Source: Thermotoga petrophila RKU-1
GTDB lineage: Bacteria; Thermotogota; Thermotogae; Thermotogales; Thermotogaceae
DNA: 64,000 nucleotides
Reading direction: 5' to 3'
NCBI RefSeq assembly: GCF_000016785.1
Contig: NC_009486.1
Location: 1,612,001-1,676,000 of the forward strand
Shown: piece by piece, positions 22,349 through 33,670 of the stretch
Layout of the letters: each line of letters starts with the position of its first letter
How positions within the stretch are numbered: the first letter of the stretch is position 1
Translations under genes and position numbers: made by a program
The notes under the pieces: generated by a model
Database searches by the model: none
Told to the model about the DNA's origin: nothing
The model's input: the letters and a program-made list of their open reading frames with translations, nothing else

Positions 22349-23685
22349 GCCACCACCCCCAAAAGATAGACCCCGAGCATGGACTCGAAGTCTTCAAGCG
22401 GATACTTTTCTATCCTCACGTTCTTGAAGAGAAAGTAAACCAGGAGTCCCGCACCTGTTAAGAAGAAGCTTTCAAGAGCTTTTCCCCAGCTAGCAAAATA
22501 AAGTCCTATCGTCAGAGAAGTGGCGAATAGAACAGGATTATACATCCCTGGTAGTTTCTTTTTGAATTCGAAAGGCTTCAAGAGGAACTTCCAGAAGGAA
22601 GCGGCGGTTCCAACAAAGGCGAGTTTCATCAGCATCTTCTCCCATCCATGAAGCTGTTCGAGAACCAGATTCTTCGAAAAACCCGCAAGGCCTGGAAGTC
22701 CCATGATCGAAAGACTTGCCATCGAAAGAGACAGCCACGTCCAGAAATCGAGTTTTTTCCACTTAGTTACATCTCTTTCCGGGAGATCATCTTTCAGAAG
22801 AAAAAGCCAGGCTTTGGAAATTCCATGTGAGAGAGCGTAAACTGGAGCTGTGGCCGGTGACACGAGGACTATCCCTATCTGTGAAAGAGTACTGTAGGCA
22901 AGAATTCTCTTGTAATCCTTCGAAAGAAAGGCGAACAGAACACCCGAGAGCGCCGAAAAGATGGCAAAGATCTTCACCACATCCCAGTTCACCACGTGTT
23001 CCAACCGAACAAGTGCGTATACAGCACTCTTCACAACAACACCGGATAGAACCGCTGAAACGGGTGTTTCTGCCTCTGAATGAACCTGAGGGAGCCACAT
23101 ACTGAAAAGAAACACACCAGCTCTCAGGAGAAGACCGGTCGCGACGAGAGTGGAGGCAAATGAGTTCACCTTTGAAATGTCTGAGATCGAGAGTGTACCG
23201 TTTTCCGCGTATAAAACACCGATTCCTATCAGGTACAAATTCATACCCACGGTACCCAATATCAGATACTTGAAGGCGGACCAGTACTGAATCTTCTTTT
23301 TTCCCTCCACGACGAGAAGGAAAGTGATGAGGGATACCACCTCAACCGTGACGTATATGTTGAAAAGATCGTAACTCACGAACGCTAAGTTCAGCGTTCC
23401 AAGGAGTATCAGCATGAGATTCGAGAGGCTGTAGCTCATGTTCTTTGTGAAGACTGCTAGAAAAACAACGGCCGTGAGGATGAGAAAGAAATATGATGTC
23501 TGATCTAACAGAAGGTGGACACCGAAGTTTCCTGTCAAAACAAGATCGAAACGATATCCAAAAATCACCATCGTGACTATGAAAAGAAAATTCACCAACA
23601 CTATCCACCCGGGAGTTTTCATCTTTAAGAAAAGAAAGATGATCCCGAGCGATATGATGAGGAAATTGTAAACGAGAAAGATCAC
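22327..23685 (-). CDS. mnhD: Mrp-type antiporter subunit MnhD (NuoM/N-like proton channel)
   Basis: 452 residues from GTG 23685, about 14 membrane helices. Conserved charged residues of the antiporter family are visible: Glu in YVTVEVVSLITF (about 115), Lys in FKYLILGTVGMNL (about 140), Lys in GVVVKSAVYALVRL (about 219), and ALSHGISKAWLFLL (about 290), the helix normally with HAxFKxLLF. It should move protons or Na+ through the membrane. In this operon it is the only NuoL/M/N-type subunit; a large MnhA is not encoded beside it. Confidence 0.92.
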   Translation of the reverse strand: MIFLVYNFLIISLGIIFLFLKMKTPGWIVLVNFLFIVTMVIFGYRFDLVLTGNFGVHLLLDQTSYFFLILTAVVFLAVFTKNMSYSLSNLMLILLGTLNLAFVSYDLFNIYVTVEVVSLITFLLVVEGKKKIQYWSAFKYLILGTVGMNLYLIGIGVLYAENGTLSISDISKVNSFASTLVATGLLLRAGVFLFSMWLPQVHSEAETPVSAVLSGVVVKSAVYALVRLEHVVNWDVVKIFAIFSALSGVLFAFLSKDYKRILAYSTLSQIGIVLVSPATAPVYALSHGISKAWLFLLKDDLPERDVTKWKKLDFWTWLSLSMASLSIMGLPGLAGFSKNLVLEQLHGWEKMLMKLAFVGTAASFWKFLLKPFEFKKKLPGMYNPVLFATSLTIGLYFASWGKALESFFLTGAGLLVYFLFKNVRIEKYPLEDFESMLGVYLLGVVACLLLSL

Positions 23686-24014
23686 TCTTTCTTTCCCCCT
23701 TCTCTGTCGAGTCTGTCGGAAGAGACCGAAGAGTACTTGGAAGCGATCACACTGGCAATGGTGACAAGAAGCGCCACAGTGGCGAATCCTATCACTATCG
23801 AGGTGATGATCAGAGCCTGTGGGACAGGGTCGGCTGAGTTCTGCTGAAACGGTATCGGAACGGCTTCTCCCTGCCTTCTGGAGATGAGGACAAAGAAGCT
23901 GACAACACCCGTTCCCATGATATCGAGCGAGATGATTTTCTTTATCAGATCCCTGTTGATCAGAACTCCTAAGAGTCCTATAAGGACAAGAACAAGAGTC
24001 AACCGTTCAGCCAC
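23682..24014 (-). CDS. mnhC: Mrp-type antiporter subunit MnhC (NuoK-like)
   Basis: 110 residues from GTG 24014. Three membrane helices; the signature NSADPVPQALIITSIVIGFA is at about residues 59-78 and matches NuoK/MnhC (DPVPQALVLTAIVIG). The C-terminal tail is basic/acidic and cytosolic. First of seven Mnh-like genes; overlaps the upstream radical-SAM gene by 16 nt and mnhD by 4 nt. Confidence 0.93.
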   Translation of the reverse strand: MAERLTLVLVLIGLLGVLINRDLIKKIISLDIMGTGVVSFFVLISRRQGEAVPIPFQQNSADPVPQALIITSIVIGFATVALLVTIASVIASKYSSVSSDRLDREGGKKE

Positions 24015-24952
24015 TTTTCGACCACCTCTTTTCCGATGAAAAAGAGAGCCTCCGTGTAAGAAAGATCACCGAACCTGAATTCATCTTCCACCTCTACTTC
24101 TGTACCTTTGAACCAGGCGATGTAATTCTCCGGGACGACGATTCTCGATGGTTTCAACTTTTCAATCACCTTCTTCATCGTTTTCTTTCTCACTCTGTCA
24201 CCGAGAGATGGATCGAAAGGACCTGCGACCACGTACTTTCTCAACTCAACAGGAACATGATATCCTATTCTGATCACTTTTGTTCCCCAGCCCTCAAGGA
24301 TGCAGACGAGATCAGAGCAGATATCTACTGCTTCTTCGACGTCCAAAGGTGTGTATCCCTTCTCTTTCATCATTCTGTGGAGTTCTGTTCCTTCAAAAAC
24401 GAGTGTTGGGTGTATTCGCACCATATCTGCTCCACATTCCACGGTTCTCAGCGCGGACAGAATTTCTCCCCTTCGATCACTTCCTGGAAGCCCTACCATC
24501 AGATGAACACTGAGGACAAATCCGTTCTTTTTGATGAGTTTGCAAGCTCTCTCAGCTTCTTTGGAGGTGTACCCTCTCTTCGATTTCTCAAGCACTTCAT
24601 CCAAGAAAGACTGAACTCCTACTTCGATCACGTTCACACCGTATTTTTTCAGAATCTTCAGTTTTCTTTCGTTTATCTCGTCCGGACGCGTTGAGACTCT
24701 GATCGACTTCACCACGGGAAATCCCTTCACAAATCTCAGATACTCTTCCATCTGTTCTTCTGAGAGACCAGTGAACGTTCCTCCGTAGAATCCCAGTTCG
24801 TATTCATTCGACGTTCTGGAGTACTCTTCTATAATTCGTGCGATATCATCAAGAGATGGGACTTTCGTCTGTCCCGTGGCTTTTATCTGATCGCAGAAGA
24901 CGCACCTTCTCTTACAACCCGCGTACGGCAGAAAAACAGGTATTATCTTCAT
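23999..24952 (-). CDS. Radical SAM protein of the Elp3-like family
   Basis: 317 residues. The 4Fe-4S ligating triad is CKRRCVFC (C-x3-C-x2-C) near residues 13-20, followed by the GFYGGTFTG strand and [11 protein letters not shown], typical for Elp3-/HemN-related radical SAM enzymes; further hallmarks are [16 protein letters not shown] and [14 protein letters not shown]. No GNAT domain is attached (full Elp3 would be ~500 aa). This type is commonly encoded next to rnc, as here. The substrate is unknown; a role in RNA modification is a reasonable guess from family relatives. Confidence 0.85.
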   Translation of the reverse strand: MKIIPVFLPYAGCKRRCVFCDQIKATGQTKVPSLDDIARIIEEYSRTSNEYELGFYGGTFTGLSEEQMEEYLRFVKGFPVVKSIRVSTRPDEINERKLKILKKYGVNVIEVGVQSFLDEVLEKSKRGYTSKEAERACKLIKKNGFVLSVHLMVGLPGSDRRGEILSALRTVECGADMVRIHPTLVFEGTELHRMMKEKGYTPLDVEEAVDICSDLVCILEGWGTKVIRIGYHVPVELRKYVVAGPFDPSLGDRVRKKTMKKVIEKLKPSRIVVPENYIAWFKGTEVEVEDEFRFGDLSYTEALFFIGKEVVEKWLNG

Positions 24953-25671
24953 GATCTCTCCTTCAAAAGCTTTTCGTAGGCGATTCTTGCGGCCTCCTTT
25001 TCGGCTTCCTTCTTGGTTCTGCCTCTGCCCATGGCGATAGACTTTCCATCTACTCTCACTTCCACAACGAAAATCCTGTCACCGTCGTTTTTTTCCGTTC
25101 TCACCAGTACGTATTCCGGAGGCACTTTGTGTTCGCTCTGGACTATTTCCTGGAGAGCCGTTTTGTAGTCGAAGAGCATTTCACCCCTCATGATCTTTTC
25201 TATGTAGAGCTCAAATTCCTCTTCAAAGAGCTCCTTTATCTTATGATAGCCTTGATCGAGGTATATGGCGGCCAGAAGCGCTTCAAACGCGTCGGCAAGT
25301 ATGGAATCTCTATCACGTCCTCCGGTTTTTTCCTCTCCTTTTCCGAGAAACAGAAATTTACCAAGGTTCAGCTCCCTGGAAACCATAGCGAGCACTTCCT
25401 CACTCGCCGCGGCGGATTTCGCTCGGGCCAGGTCTCCCACTTCCGCTTCCGGATATTTCTTGTAGAGTATTTCACACACGAAGAGCTCCAGAACGGCGTC
25501 CCCCAGAAACTCCAGCTTTTCGTTCGATTCCACGTCTTTCCTCCCCGCTTGATTCTGCTCGTTCGCGTAAGAACTGTGGCATAGAGCCCGAAAGAGAAGT
25601 TCTTCGTTCTTGAAGTTGATTCCTGTTTTTTTCTGAAACTCCTCCACGATCTTTCTCTCACTCTCGTTCAA
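24949..25671 (-). CDS. rnc: Ribonuclease III
   Basis: 240 residues from TTG 25671, placed by GAGGTG seven bases upstream within the end of the phosphodiesterase gene. The endonuclease domain has the signature [15 protein letters not shown] (about 50-64) with the catalytic acidic residues, and a second [15 protein letters not shown] (about 128-142). The double-stranded-RNA-binding domain covers about 165-238 ([10 protein letters not shown] to [14 protein letters not shown]). It processes rRNA precursors and other duplex RNAs in the cytoplasm. Confidence 0.96.
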   Translation of the reverse strand: MNESERKIVEEFQKKTGINFKNEELLFRALCHSSYANEQNQAGRKDVESNEKLEFLGDAVLELFVCEILYKKYPEAEVGDLARAKSAAASEEVLAMVSRELNLGKFLFLGKGEEKTGGRDRDSILADAFEALLAAIYLDQGYHKIKELFEEEFELYIEKIMRGEMLFDYKTALQEIVQSEHKVPPEYVLVRTEKNDGDRIFVVEVRVDGKSIAMGRGRTKKEAEKEAARIAYEKLLKERS

Positions 25672-26221
25672 TGAGTATCACCTCTTTCAAAACCTTACCC
25701 TCCAGCGAACAGAGGTAGAATTTTTCCTCATCCGTATCGATGATACCAAAGGTCGGACCAGTCTCAGATTTTGGAAGAGAAACCGATCCCGGATTCAAAA
25801 GTAACACCCCTCCACATCTTTCTGCCATTGGGATATGAGTGTGACCGAAAAGAACCACGTTGCATCTATGTACCTGTGCCAGGCTCACAGGATCTCCTCC
25901 TCCGTATTCGAACTGATCACCATGAACAAGGAGCATCTTCACATCTCCCAGGAATTCCATTCCGATTCTGGGCATCTCCGGAACTTCCAGAACCCTCACG
26001 TCCACATCCGCATCACAGTTTCCGCGTATGTATTTCACGCGGTGTCTTTTCAAGAGTGATGCGAGTTCCTTTGGACTGTACCCCTCGGGAAGAGGATTCC
26101 TGGGACCGTGGTAGAGAACATCACCAAGATGCCAGATTTCATCGAAACTTCCCGCACTCTCCAAAGCCTTCTCTGTGTGCGACAGTGAACCGTGTGTATC
26201 CGAGATCACAAGAATCCTCAA
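25658..26221 (-). CDS. YfcE/MJ0936-type metallophosphoesterase
   Basis: 187 residues from a TTG at 26221 with GGAGGGG about 6 bases upstream; an in-frame TTG two codons earlier is too close to that site. Calcineurin-like metal motifs: LVISDTHG (7-14), [26 protein letters not shown] and FGHTHIP. Such small enzymes hydrolyse phosphodiesters with two metal ions; physiological substrates are generally unknown. A second family member is encoded at 50347. Overlaps rnc by 14 nt. Confidence 0.9.
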   Translation of the reverse strand: MRILVISDTHGSLSHTEKALESAGSFDEIWHLGDVLYHGPRNPLPEGYSPKELASLLKRHRVKYIRGNCDADVDVRVLEVPEMPRIGMEFLGDVKMLLVHGDQFEYGGGDPVSLAQVHRCNVVLFGHTHIPMAERCGGVLLLNPGSVSLPKSETGPTFGIIDTDEEKFYLCSLEGKVLKEVILIERE

Positions 26222-26223
26222 AG

Positions 26224-28484
<2,261 letters not shown>

Positions 28485-28493
28485 GGCTTCACC

Positions 28494-29435
28494 TCACAAC
28501 AGCGTTGCTATCATAACTGCCTTTATGGTGTGCTTTCTGTTCTCCGCCTCGTCCCAGACCCTGCTCTGTTTTCCTTCGATCACTTCGTAGGTGACTTCCT
28601 GACCTTTCACCGCCGGAAGACAATGCATGAAGATCGTTTCTGGTTTACCTGTCATCTCCATCACTCTTTTATTCACCTGATAAGGCTTCAAAAGGGATAT
28701 TCTCTCCTTTTCTTTGTCTTCTTCCCCCATGGATGCCCACACGTCCGTGTAAACGACATCGGCACCTGCGAGTGCCTCTTCCAAATTTGATGTGAAAGAA
28801 ACGCTTGCACTGGTTTCCCTCGCTATCTCCTGACACCTTTCGAATATGTCAGGTCTGGGCTTGAGTTCTTCGGGACCACACGCTACAAAATTCATGCCCA
28901 TCTTCGCACAGGCGATCATGAGGGAGGTCGCAACGTTGTTTCTGGTGTCCCCCATGAAAACAACCTTTACACCCTTCAATCTGCCGAAATTCTCCTCTAT
29001 GGTCATCAGGTCGGCGAGCGCCTGTGTCGGGTGAAAGTCGTCGGTGAGTCCGTTGTACACGGGAACACCGGAGTACTCAGCCAGCTTTTCCACAGTTTCC
29101 TGTTTGTAGCCCCTGAACATGATGGCGTCCACCATTCTTCCAAGAACGCGCGCGGTATCCTCGAGTGATTCTTTCGTTCCAAGGTGTATGTCGTTCGGTG
29201 AGAGAAAGATCGCATGTCCCCCTTCTTCCGCAAAAGCGGTTTCAAAGGCGAGTCTCGTTCTTGTCGATCTCTTCTCGAAGATCATGGCGAGTGTCATCCC
29301 TTTGAACCTTTCGGTTCTCAGTCTGGACCTGCTCTCCATCTTCACCTGCTTTGAGATATCGAGCAGGTATCTGATCTCTTCAGAAGAAAAATCAAGAAGA
29401 GTGAGAAGAGATCTCCCTTTCATGTTCACAGACAC
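28494..29435 (-). CDS. argF: Ornithine carbamoyltransferase
   Basis: 313 residues from GTG 29435 with GGAGGT seven bases upstream. Carbamoyl-phosphate site FEKRSTRTRLAFETA (about 53-67), HPTQALADL (about 137-145), and the ornithine loop FMHCLPA (about 268-274). Converts ornithine and carbamoyl phosphate to citrulline in arginine synthesis. It sits between the nucleotide genes purA and tmk and argS is a few genes upstream, without other arg genes in the window. Confidence 0.96.
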   Translation of the reverse strand: MSVNMKGRSLLTLLDFSSEEIRYLLDISKQVKMESRSRLRTERFKGMTLAMIFEKRSTRTRLAFETAFAEEGGHAIFLSPNDIHLGTKESLEDTARVLGRMVDAIMFRGYKQETVEKLAEYSGVPVYNGLTDDFHPTQALADLMTIEENFGRLKGVKVVFMGDTRNNVATSLMIACAKMGMNFVACGPEELKPRPDIFERCQEIARETSASVSFTSNLEEALAGADVVYTDVWASMGEEDKEKERISLLKPYQVNKRVMEMTGKPETIFMHCLPAVKGQEVTYEVIEGKQSRVWDEAENRKHTIKAVMIATLL

Positions 29436-29438
29436 ACT

Positions 29439-30632
29439 TCACACCTCCACTATATCTTCGAGTTTTTCACCCGTGGATATGTACTTTACCGGTCTTCCTG
29501 TCTCTCTTTCTATGAAATCAACAAAGCGCTCGAAGTTCTTGTCTTCCAGAGATTTCCAGCCATCGAAGATTTCGTAGATGGGTTCTTTCTTTTCCAGATC
29601 TCTGAGTGAAGCGAGATCTCTCCCATCGGAGTAGCGCACACAGACCTTGATCTTTTCAAAACCGTTCAGTACATCTGCTTTGGTCATGATCAGAGAATCG
29701 ACCCCGGCGATCTCAATGGCGTACCTGAGAAGTGGCAGATCGAGCCAGCCGCATCTTCTTGGCCGACCGGTCGTGGAACCGTATTCGTGCCCCGCTTTTC
29801 TCAACTTCTCTCCTTCTTCTCCTGTGAGTTCTGTCGGGAAAGGACCTTCTCCAACTCGTGTTGTGTACGCCTTGAAGACGCCTAAAACCTCATCTACTTC
29901 CATAGGAAAGCCCATTCCCGCACTCACACCCGAGGAGGAACAGTTCATACTCGTGACATACGGGTACGTTCCCACGTCCAGGTCCAGAAGGACCCCCTGT
30001 GTTCCTTCGAAGAGAACGCTCTTCTTTTCGAGGATCTTTTTCAACTGGATCGGTGATACGACGAAGTCTTTTATCGTCTCATAGAAGGCGGAAAGATCCT
30101 CCATCATTTTTTCTGTGTCGAAATCCACCCCGTAGATCTTCTTCAAAGAGAGGTTCTTTTCGAGGAAATATCTGAGTTTTTCTTCGTTGCCGAGCTCCGC
30201 GACTCTCACGTTCACCCTCATAACCCTGTCGGCACAGGCGGGACCTATCCCTCTCTTTGTGGTGCCTATCTTCAACACTTCGTCTATTATCCTGTCCATT
30301 TCTTTGTGCACTGGAAGAACTACGTGAGCACTTTCGGAGATGAAGATTTCACCCGAATAATCGGGAAATTTCTCTTTCAATTCCCTCAGTTCTTCTGTCA
30401 GCACCTGAGGATCCAAAAGCACTCCGCTTCCTATAGCGATTCCTTTGTTTTTCGTGAAGTCGGCCGAGGGAAGGAGGTGGTGTATCACCTTGAAATCTCC
30501 GTAATTCACGGTGTGCCCGGCATTCGCTCCACCTGAGAATCTCGCCACGATATCGTGGTATCTGGAAAGATAAGTTACCACCTTGCCTTTTCCTTCGTCT
30601 CCCCATTGAAGTCCAACCACAACACGGTTCAT
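29439..30632 (-). CDS. purA: Adenylosuccinate synthetase
   Basis: 397 residues from ATG 30632; GGAG lies eight bases upstream and an in-frame GTG nine bases earlier would overlap purB. GTP-binding WGDEGKGK at about residues 10-17, the NAGHTV segment, FEGTQGVLLDLDVGTYPYVTS, and GRPRRCGWLD (about 297). Forms adenylosuccinate from IMP and aspartate, next to purB which completes AMP synthesis. Confidence 0.97.
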   Translation of the reverse strand: MNRVVVGLQWGDEGKGKVVTYLSRYHDIVARFSGGANAGHTVNYGDFKVIHHLLPSADFTKNKGIAIGSGVLLDPQVLTEELRELKEKFPDYSGEIFISESAHVVLPVHKEMDRIIDEVLKIGTTKRGIGPACADRVMRVNVRVAELGNEEKLRYFLEKNLSLKKIYGVDFDTEKMMEDLSAFYETIKDFVVSPIQLKKILEKKSVLFEGTQGVLLDLDVGTYPYVTSMNCSSSGVSAGMGFPMEVDEVLGVFKAYTTRVGEGPFPTELTGEEGEKLRKAGHEYGSTTGRPRRCGWLDLPLLRYAIEIAGVDSLIMTKADVLNGFEKIKVCVRYSDGRDLASLRDLEKKEPIYEIFDGWKSLEDKNFERFVDFIERETGRPVKYISTGEKLEDIVEV

Positions 30633-30637
30633 TCGCT

Positions 30638-31933
30638 TCACTCCTTTTCAAAACGTTCGAAGATGTGATCCACGTGTTTCAGATAATAAGAGGCATCGAA
30701 GAGTTCCTCGAGTTCTTCCTTAGTAACCAGTTTCTTAACGTCTTCATCCTCGAGGAGGTACTCGAGGAAGTGTTTTTCGGAGTTCCAGGTTTTCAGAGCG
30801 TTTCTCTGGACGATATCGTACGCCTCTTTCCTCGTGAGTCCTTTCTCTATGAGTTTCAACAGGACTCTCTGGGAAAACACGAGTCCTTTTGTGCGATCTA
30901 TGTTCTTCTTCATTCTTTCTTCGTTCACCTTCATGTTCTTCACCACGTTTGTGGCCGTGACGATCATGTAGTAAAGAGTCTGCGTAGCGTCGGGAAAAAC
31001 GTATCTTTCAACGGAGGAGTGTGAAATGTCCCTCTCGTGCCAGAGTGCGATGTTTTCAAGGGAAGGATCGACGTACGCCCTCATCATTCTGGAAAGTCCC
31101 GTGAGTCGCTCGCAGGTGATAGGATTCTTCTTGTGGGGCATGGCACTCGAACCCCTCTGGCCTTCCCTGAACGGTTCTTCCACCTCGAGCACTTCCGTTC
31201 TTTGGAGGTGTCTGATCTCTACAGCGATTCTTTCTATCCCCGCCGCCACGATCGCGAGTGTGGACAGATAGAAGGCGTGGCGGTCTCTCGGAACAACCTG
31301 AGTGGAGACGGGTTCAGGTTTCAAACCCAGGTACGAAAGCGCTTTCTCCTCCACCTCCGGTGGTACGTTTGCGTAGTTCCCAACGGCACCGCTGATCTTA
31401 CCGTAAGAAACTTCCTCTATTGCCCTCTCGAGGCGCTGGATGTTTCTTTTCATCTCGGAGTACCACCCGAGGACTTTCAAGCCAAAGGAAGTGGGTTCCG
31501 CGTGGACACCATGTGTTCTTCCGATGGTGGGAGTGTGTTTGTATCGATTTGCAACTTCCCAGAGCACGTCACAGAATTCCCTGAGGGATTCTAACAGGAT
31601 CTTCCCTGCTTCCACGAGAGCGAGGGAATTTGCGGTGTCGAGAACATCTGAAGAGGTGAGACCGTAGTGGAAGAATCTCGAGTCTTCTCCTATCATCGAG
31701 CCGATTCCTTCGACGAACGCCACCACATCGTGGTTCGTTCTCTCTTCTATCTTTTTGAACAGTTCCACATCTATCTTAGCTTTGTTCCTTATCCTCTCTG
31801 TCACTCCCTTCGGAATCATTCCCAGCTCTTCGTACGCCTTCGTCACTGCCAGTTCCACTTCCAGCCATCTTCTGTACTTCGCTTCCTCCGTCCAGAGATC
31901 CTTCATCGGTGACAGCGAATACCTTTCTACCAT
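30638..31933 (-). CDS. purB: Adenylosuccinate lyase
   Basis: 431 residues from ATG 31933 (GGGAGGG upstream), the length of the T. maritima enzyme. Fumarase-superfamily signature GSSAMPHKKNPI around residues 260-271 (catalytic Ser loop), THGVHAEPTSFG (about 140-151, catalytic His), and LTSSDVLDTA (about 85). Cleaves adenylosuccinate and SAICAR with release of fumarate. The first 158 nt overlap the tail of a membrane protein gene in another frame. Confidence 0.97.
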   Translation of the reverse strand: MVERYSLSPMKDLWTEEAKYRRWLEVELAVTKAYEELGMIPKGVTERIRNKAKIDVELFKKIEERTNHDVVAFVEGIGSMIGEDSRFFHYGLTSSDVLDTANSLALVEAGKILLESLREFCDVLWEVANRYKHTPTIGRTHGVHAEPTSFGLKVLGWYSEMKRNIQRLERAIEEVSYGKISGAVGNYANVPPEVEEKALSYLGLKPEPVSTQVVPRDRHAFYLSTLAIVAAGIERIAVEIRHLQRTEVLEVEEPFREGQRGSSAMPHKKNPITCERLTGLSRMMRAYVDPSLENIALWHERDISHSSVERYVFPDATQTLYYMIVTATNVVKNMKVNEERMKKNIDRTKGLVFSQRVLLKLIEKGLTRKEAYDIVQRNALKTWNSEKHFLEYLLEDEDVKKLVTKEELEELFDASYYLKHVDHIFERFEKE

Positions 31934-32351
31934 CTTTTTCCCTCCCAAACAGATCTCTTACGAACACGAGCGCAACAACAGGAAAAACAAGATAAGAAGC
32001 CGTTGGATATCTAACGCTCGCTACCTTCCACAACGCCATTGCTACGAGAAACCAGAAAAGCAATTTGAAAGGTACGTTCACGGCTTTTTTCTTTGCAAAA
32101 CCGGTGACGACCAGAGGAAAGAAGGACAGCACCAGAAACAACTCTGCTCGATCGTAATTTGTTCCCTTCAAATATTCGAACCCCTCGAGGACGAGGATAA
32201 AGATCAAACTCACATGGAACAGAGTCTTTTCTCTCTCACTTCTGGTGAAGAAGAAAAAAACAGAGGCGACAAGAGCGAGTATCGATACAAAAGCACTGTC
32301 TTTCCATGAGAGAACAGCGAAGATCAGAGAAAGTCCCGATCCTAACATCAT
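31776..32351 (-). CDS. Small unrecognised membrane protein, tail overlapping purB
   Basis: 191 residues from ATG 32351 (a second ATG follows immediately; GGGG a few bases upstream). Five or six membrane helices occupy residues 2-133; short basic loops (RSEREK, FAKKKAV) suggest cytosolic sides. No family recognised. From about residue 140 on, the chain is a Gly/Ser/Asp/Glu-rich tail encoded inside purB in another frame. Starts within the stop of the rRNA methyltransferase gene (TGATG overlap). Confidence 0.65.
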   Translation of the reverse strand: MMLGSGLSLIFAVLSWKDSAFVSILALVASVFFFFTRSEREKTLFHVSLIFILVLEGFEYLKGTNYDRAELFLVLSFFPLVVTGFAKKKAVNVPFKLLFWFLVAMALWKVASVRYPTASYLVFPVVALVFVRDLFGREKDGRKVFAVTDEGSLDGGSEVQKMAGSGTGSDEGVRRAGNDSEGSDREDKEQS

Positions 32352-33667
32352 CGATCCCCTTTCACGAGAGTCACAGCAGTTTCCACATGGTAAGTCTGGG
32401 GAAACATGTCGAAGGGCTTCACCCTGAGAATAGAGTAGCCGTTCTCCACCAACACCTTGAGATCCCTCGCCAGAGTGGAAGGCTCACAGGAAACGTAAAC
32501 GATCCTTTCGGGTGAAAGTCTCACTATTTCTTTCACCACTTCTGGACCCGCACCTGATCTCGGTGGGTCCAGGATTATTCTGTCTGCCCTTCCGCTGTAG
32601 TTTTTCAGGAAATCCAGTACATCCTGTTCCACGTATTCTATGTTCCTTCTGCTGTTTATGTTCGCGTTAGCCTTTCCAGCCTTCACAGCGACCCTGCTGG
32701 ATTCAACAGAGATCACCCTCGCTGCTGAGAAGGAAGCCCTCACAGAAAACGTTCCAATACCCGCGTACAGATCGAGCAATACTTCGTTACCCTGAAGTGC
32801 CAGTTCCCTGTACACATGATCTATCAGTTTGGATGTGACGGAGTAGTTACTCTGAAAGAAGGCGGTCGGTGGAATTTGAAACCTCTCCCAGTCGAACTCT
32901 TCTACAATTACACCCTCACCATAGAGGGTTCTGTACGGTCCCCTCAGAACCACAGAGTCTTTCGAATTCATCACATGGATGATGGAGTGGATCTTTGGAA
33001 ATCTCTTCAACACAGCTCGAACCAGATCCTTTTCCCAGGGAAAGGATTCTGTCTTCGTCACGAAAATCACCATGAACTGGTCCGTGCTGAATGCGTACCT
33101 GATCACGAGGTGCTTGAGTACTCCCTTTTTCGTTTCCCAGTTGTAAACAGGAACGTTGAGTACTTGAACGGCCTCTTTGACGGTGTTCAGAATCTCACCC
33201 GTGCCTTCCGGTGCCACTTCACAGTCTTTTATATCGATCACAAAATCGGAGTCTCTCTTTTTCAACCCTAATTTTCTTCCCTGGAAATGAAACTCCATTT
33301 TCGTCCTGTAATGAAAAACAAGGTCACTCGGTTCCACATCTTCCACTTCTGCCTTTAGATTTGAGCGTTCGAAAAGATCAAGCAATACCTCCTTTTTGTA
33401 TCGGAGCTGGGTTTCATATTTCACATCCATCCAGTGACAGCCACCGCATCTTCCGAAGTACCTGCAGGGTGGTTTCGTTCGATCTTCAGATTCTTTCAGA
33501 AGGGAAACTACCCTTCCAAAAGAAAAATCCCTTTTCTCTCTGTAAGTCTTTATCAGAACTTCCTCACCGGGATACGCTCCTTCGACGAGAACCACCTTGC
33601 CGTTCGAAAGATGGGCAAGGCCGTAGCCTCCGTTGACCATTTTTTGTATCTTCACCTGCTCCAGCAT
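32348..33667 (-). CDS. 23S rRNA (uracil-C5)-methyltransferase, RumA/RlmD family
   Basis: 439 residues. N-terminal TRAM domain (1-58: VNGGYGLAHLSNGKVVLVEG), then a 4Fe-4S cluster motif CRYFGRCGGC (about 70-79), SAM-binding LLDLYAGIGTFS (about 295) and the catalytic IVYVSCEPSTLARDL with the nucleophilic Cys (about 395). Methylates C5 of uridines in 23S rRNA (positions such as U747 or U1939 in E. coli numbering); the exact site cannot be read. Lies 3 nt behind argS. Confidence 0.92.
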   Translation of the reverse strand: MLEQVKIQKMVNGGYGLAHLSNGKVVLVEGAYPGEEVLIKTYREKRDFSFGRVVSLLKESEDRTKPPCRYFGRCGGCHWMDVKYETQLRYKKEVLLDLFERSNLKAEVEDVEPSDLVFHYRTKMEFHFQGRKLGLKKRDSDFVIDIKDCEVAPEGTGEILNTVKEAVQVLNVPVYNWETKKGVLKHLVIRYAFSTDQFMVIFVTKTESFPWEKDLVRAVLKRFPKIHSIIHVMNSKDSVVLRGPYRTLYGEGVIVEEFDWERFQIPPTAFFQSNYSVTSKLIDHVYRELALQGNEVLLDLYAGIGTFSVRASFSAARVISVESSRVAVKAGKANANINSRRNIEYVEQDVLDFLKNYSGRADRIILDPPRSGAGPEVVKEIVRLSPERIVYVSCEPSTLARDLKVLVENGYSILRVKPFDMFPQTYHVETAVTLVKGDR

Positions 33668-33670
33668 CTT

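Noticed and set aside
31037-31594. Plus-strand open frame opposite purB.
   Set aside because: Shadow frame of a strongly conserved gene with known enzyme signatures; no independent evidence.
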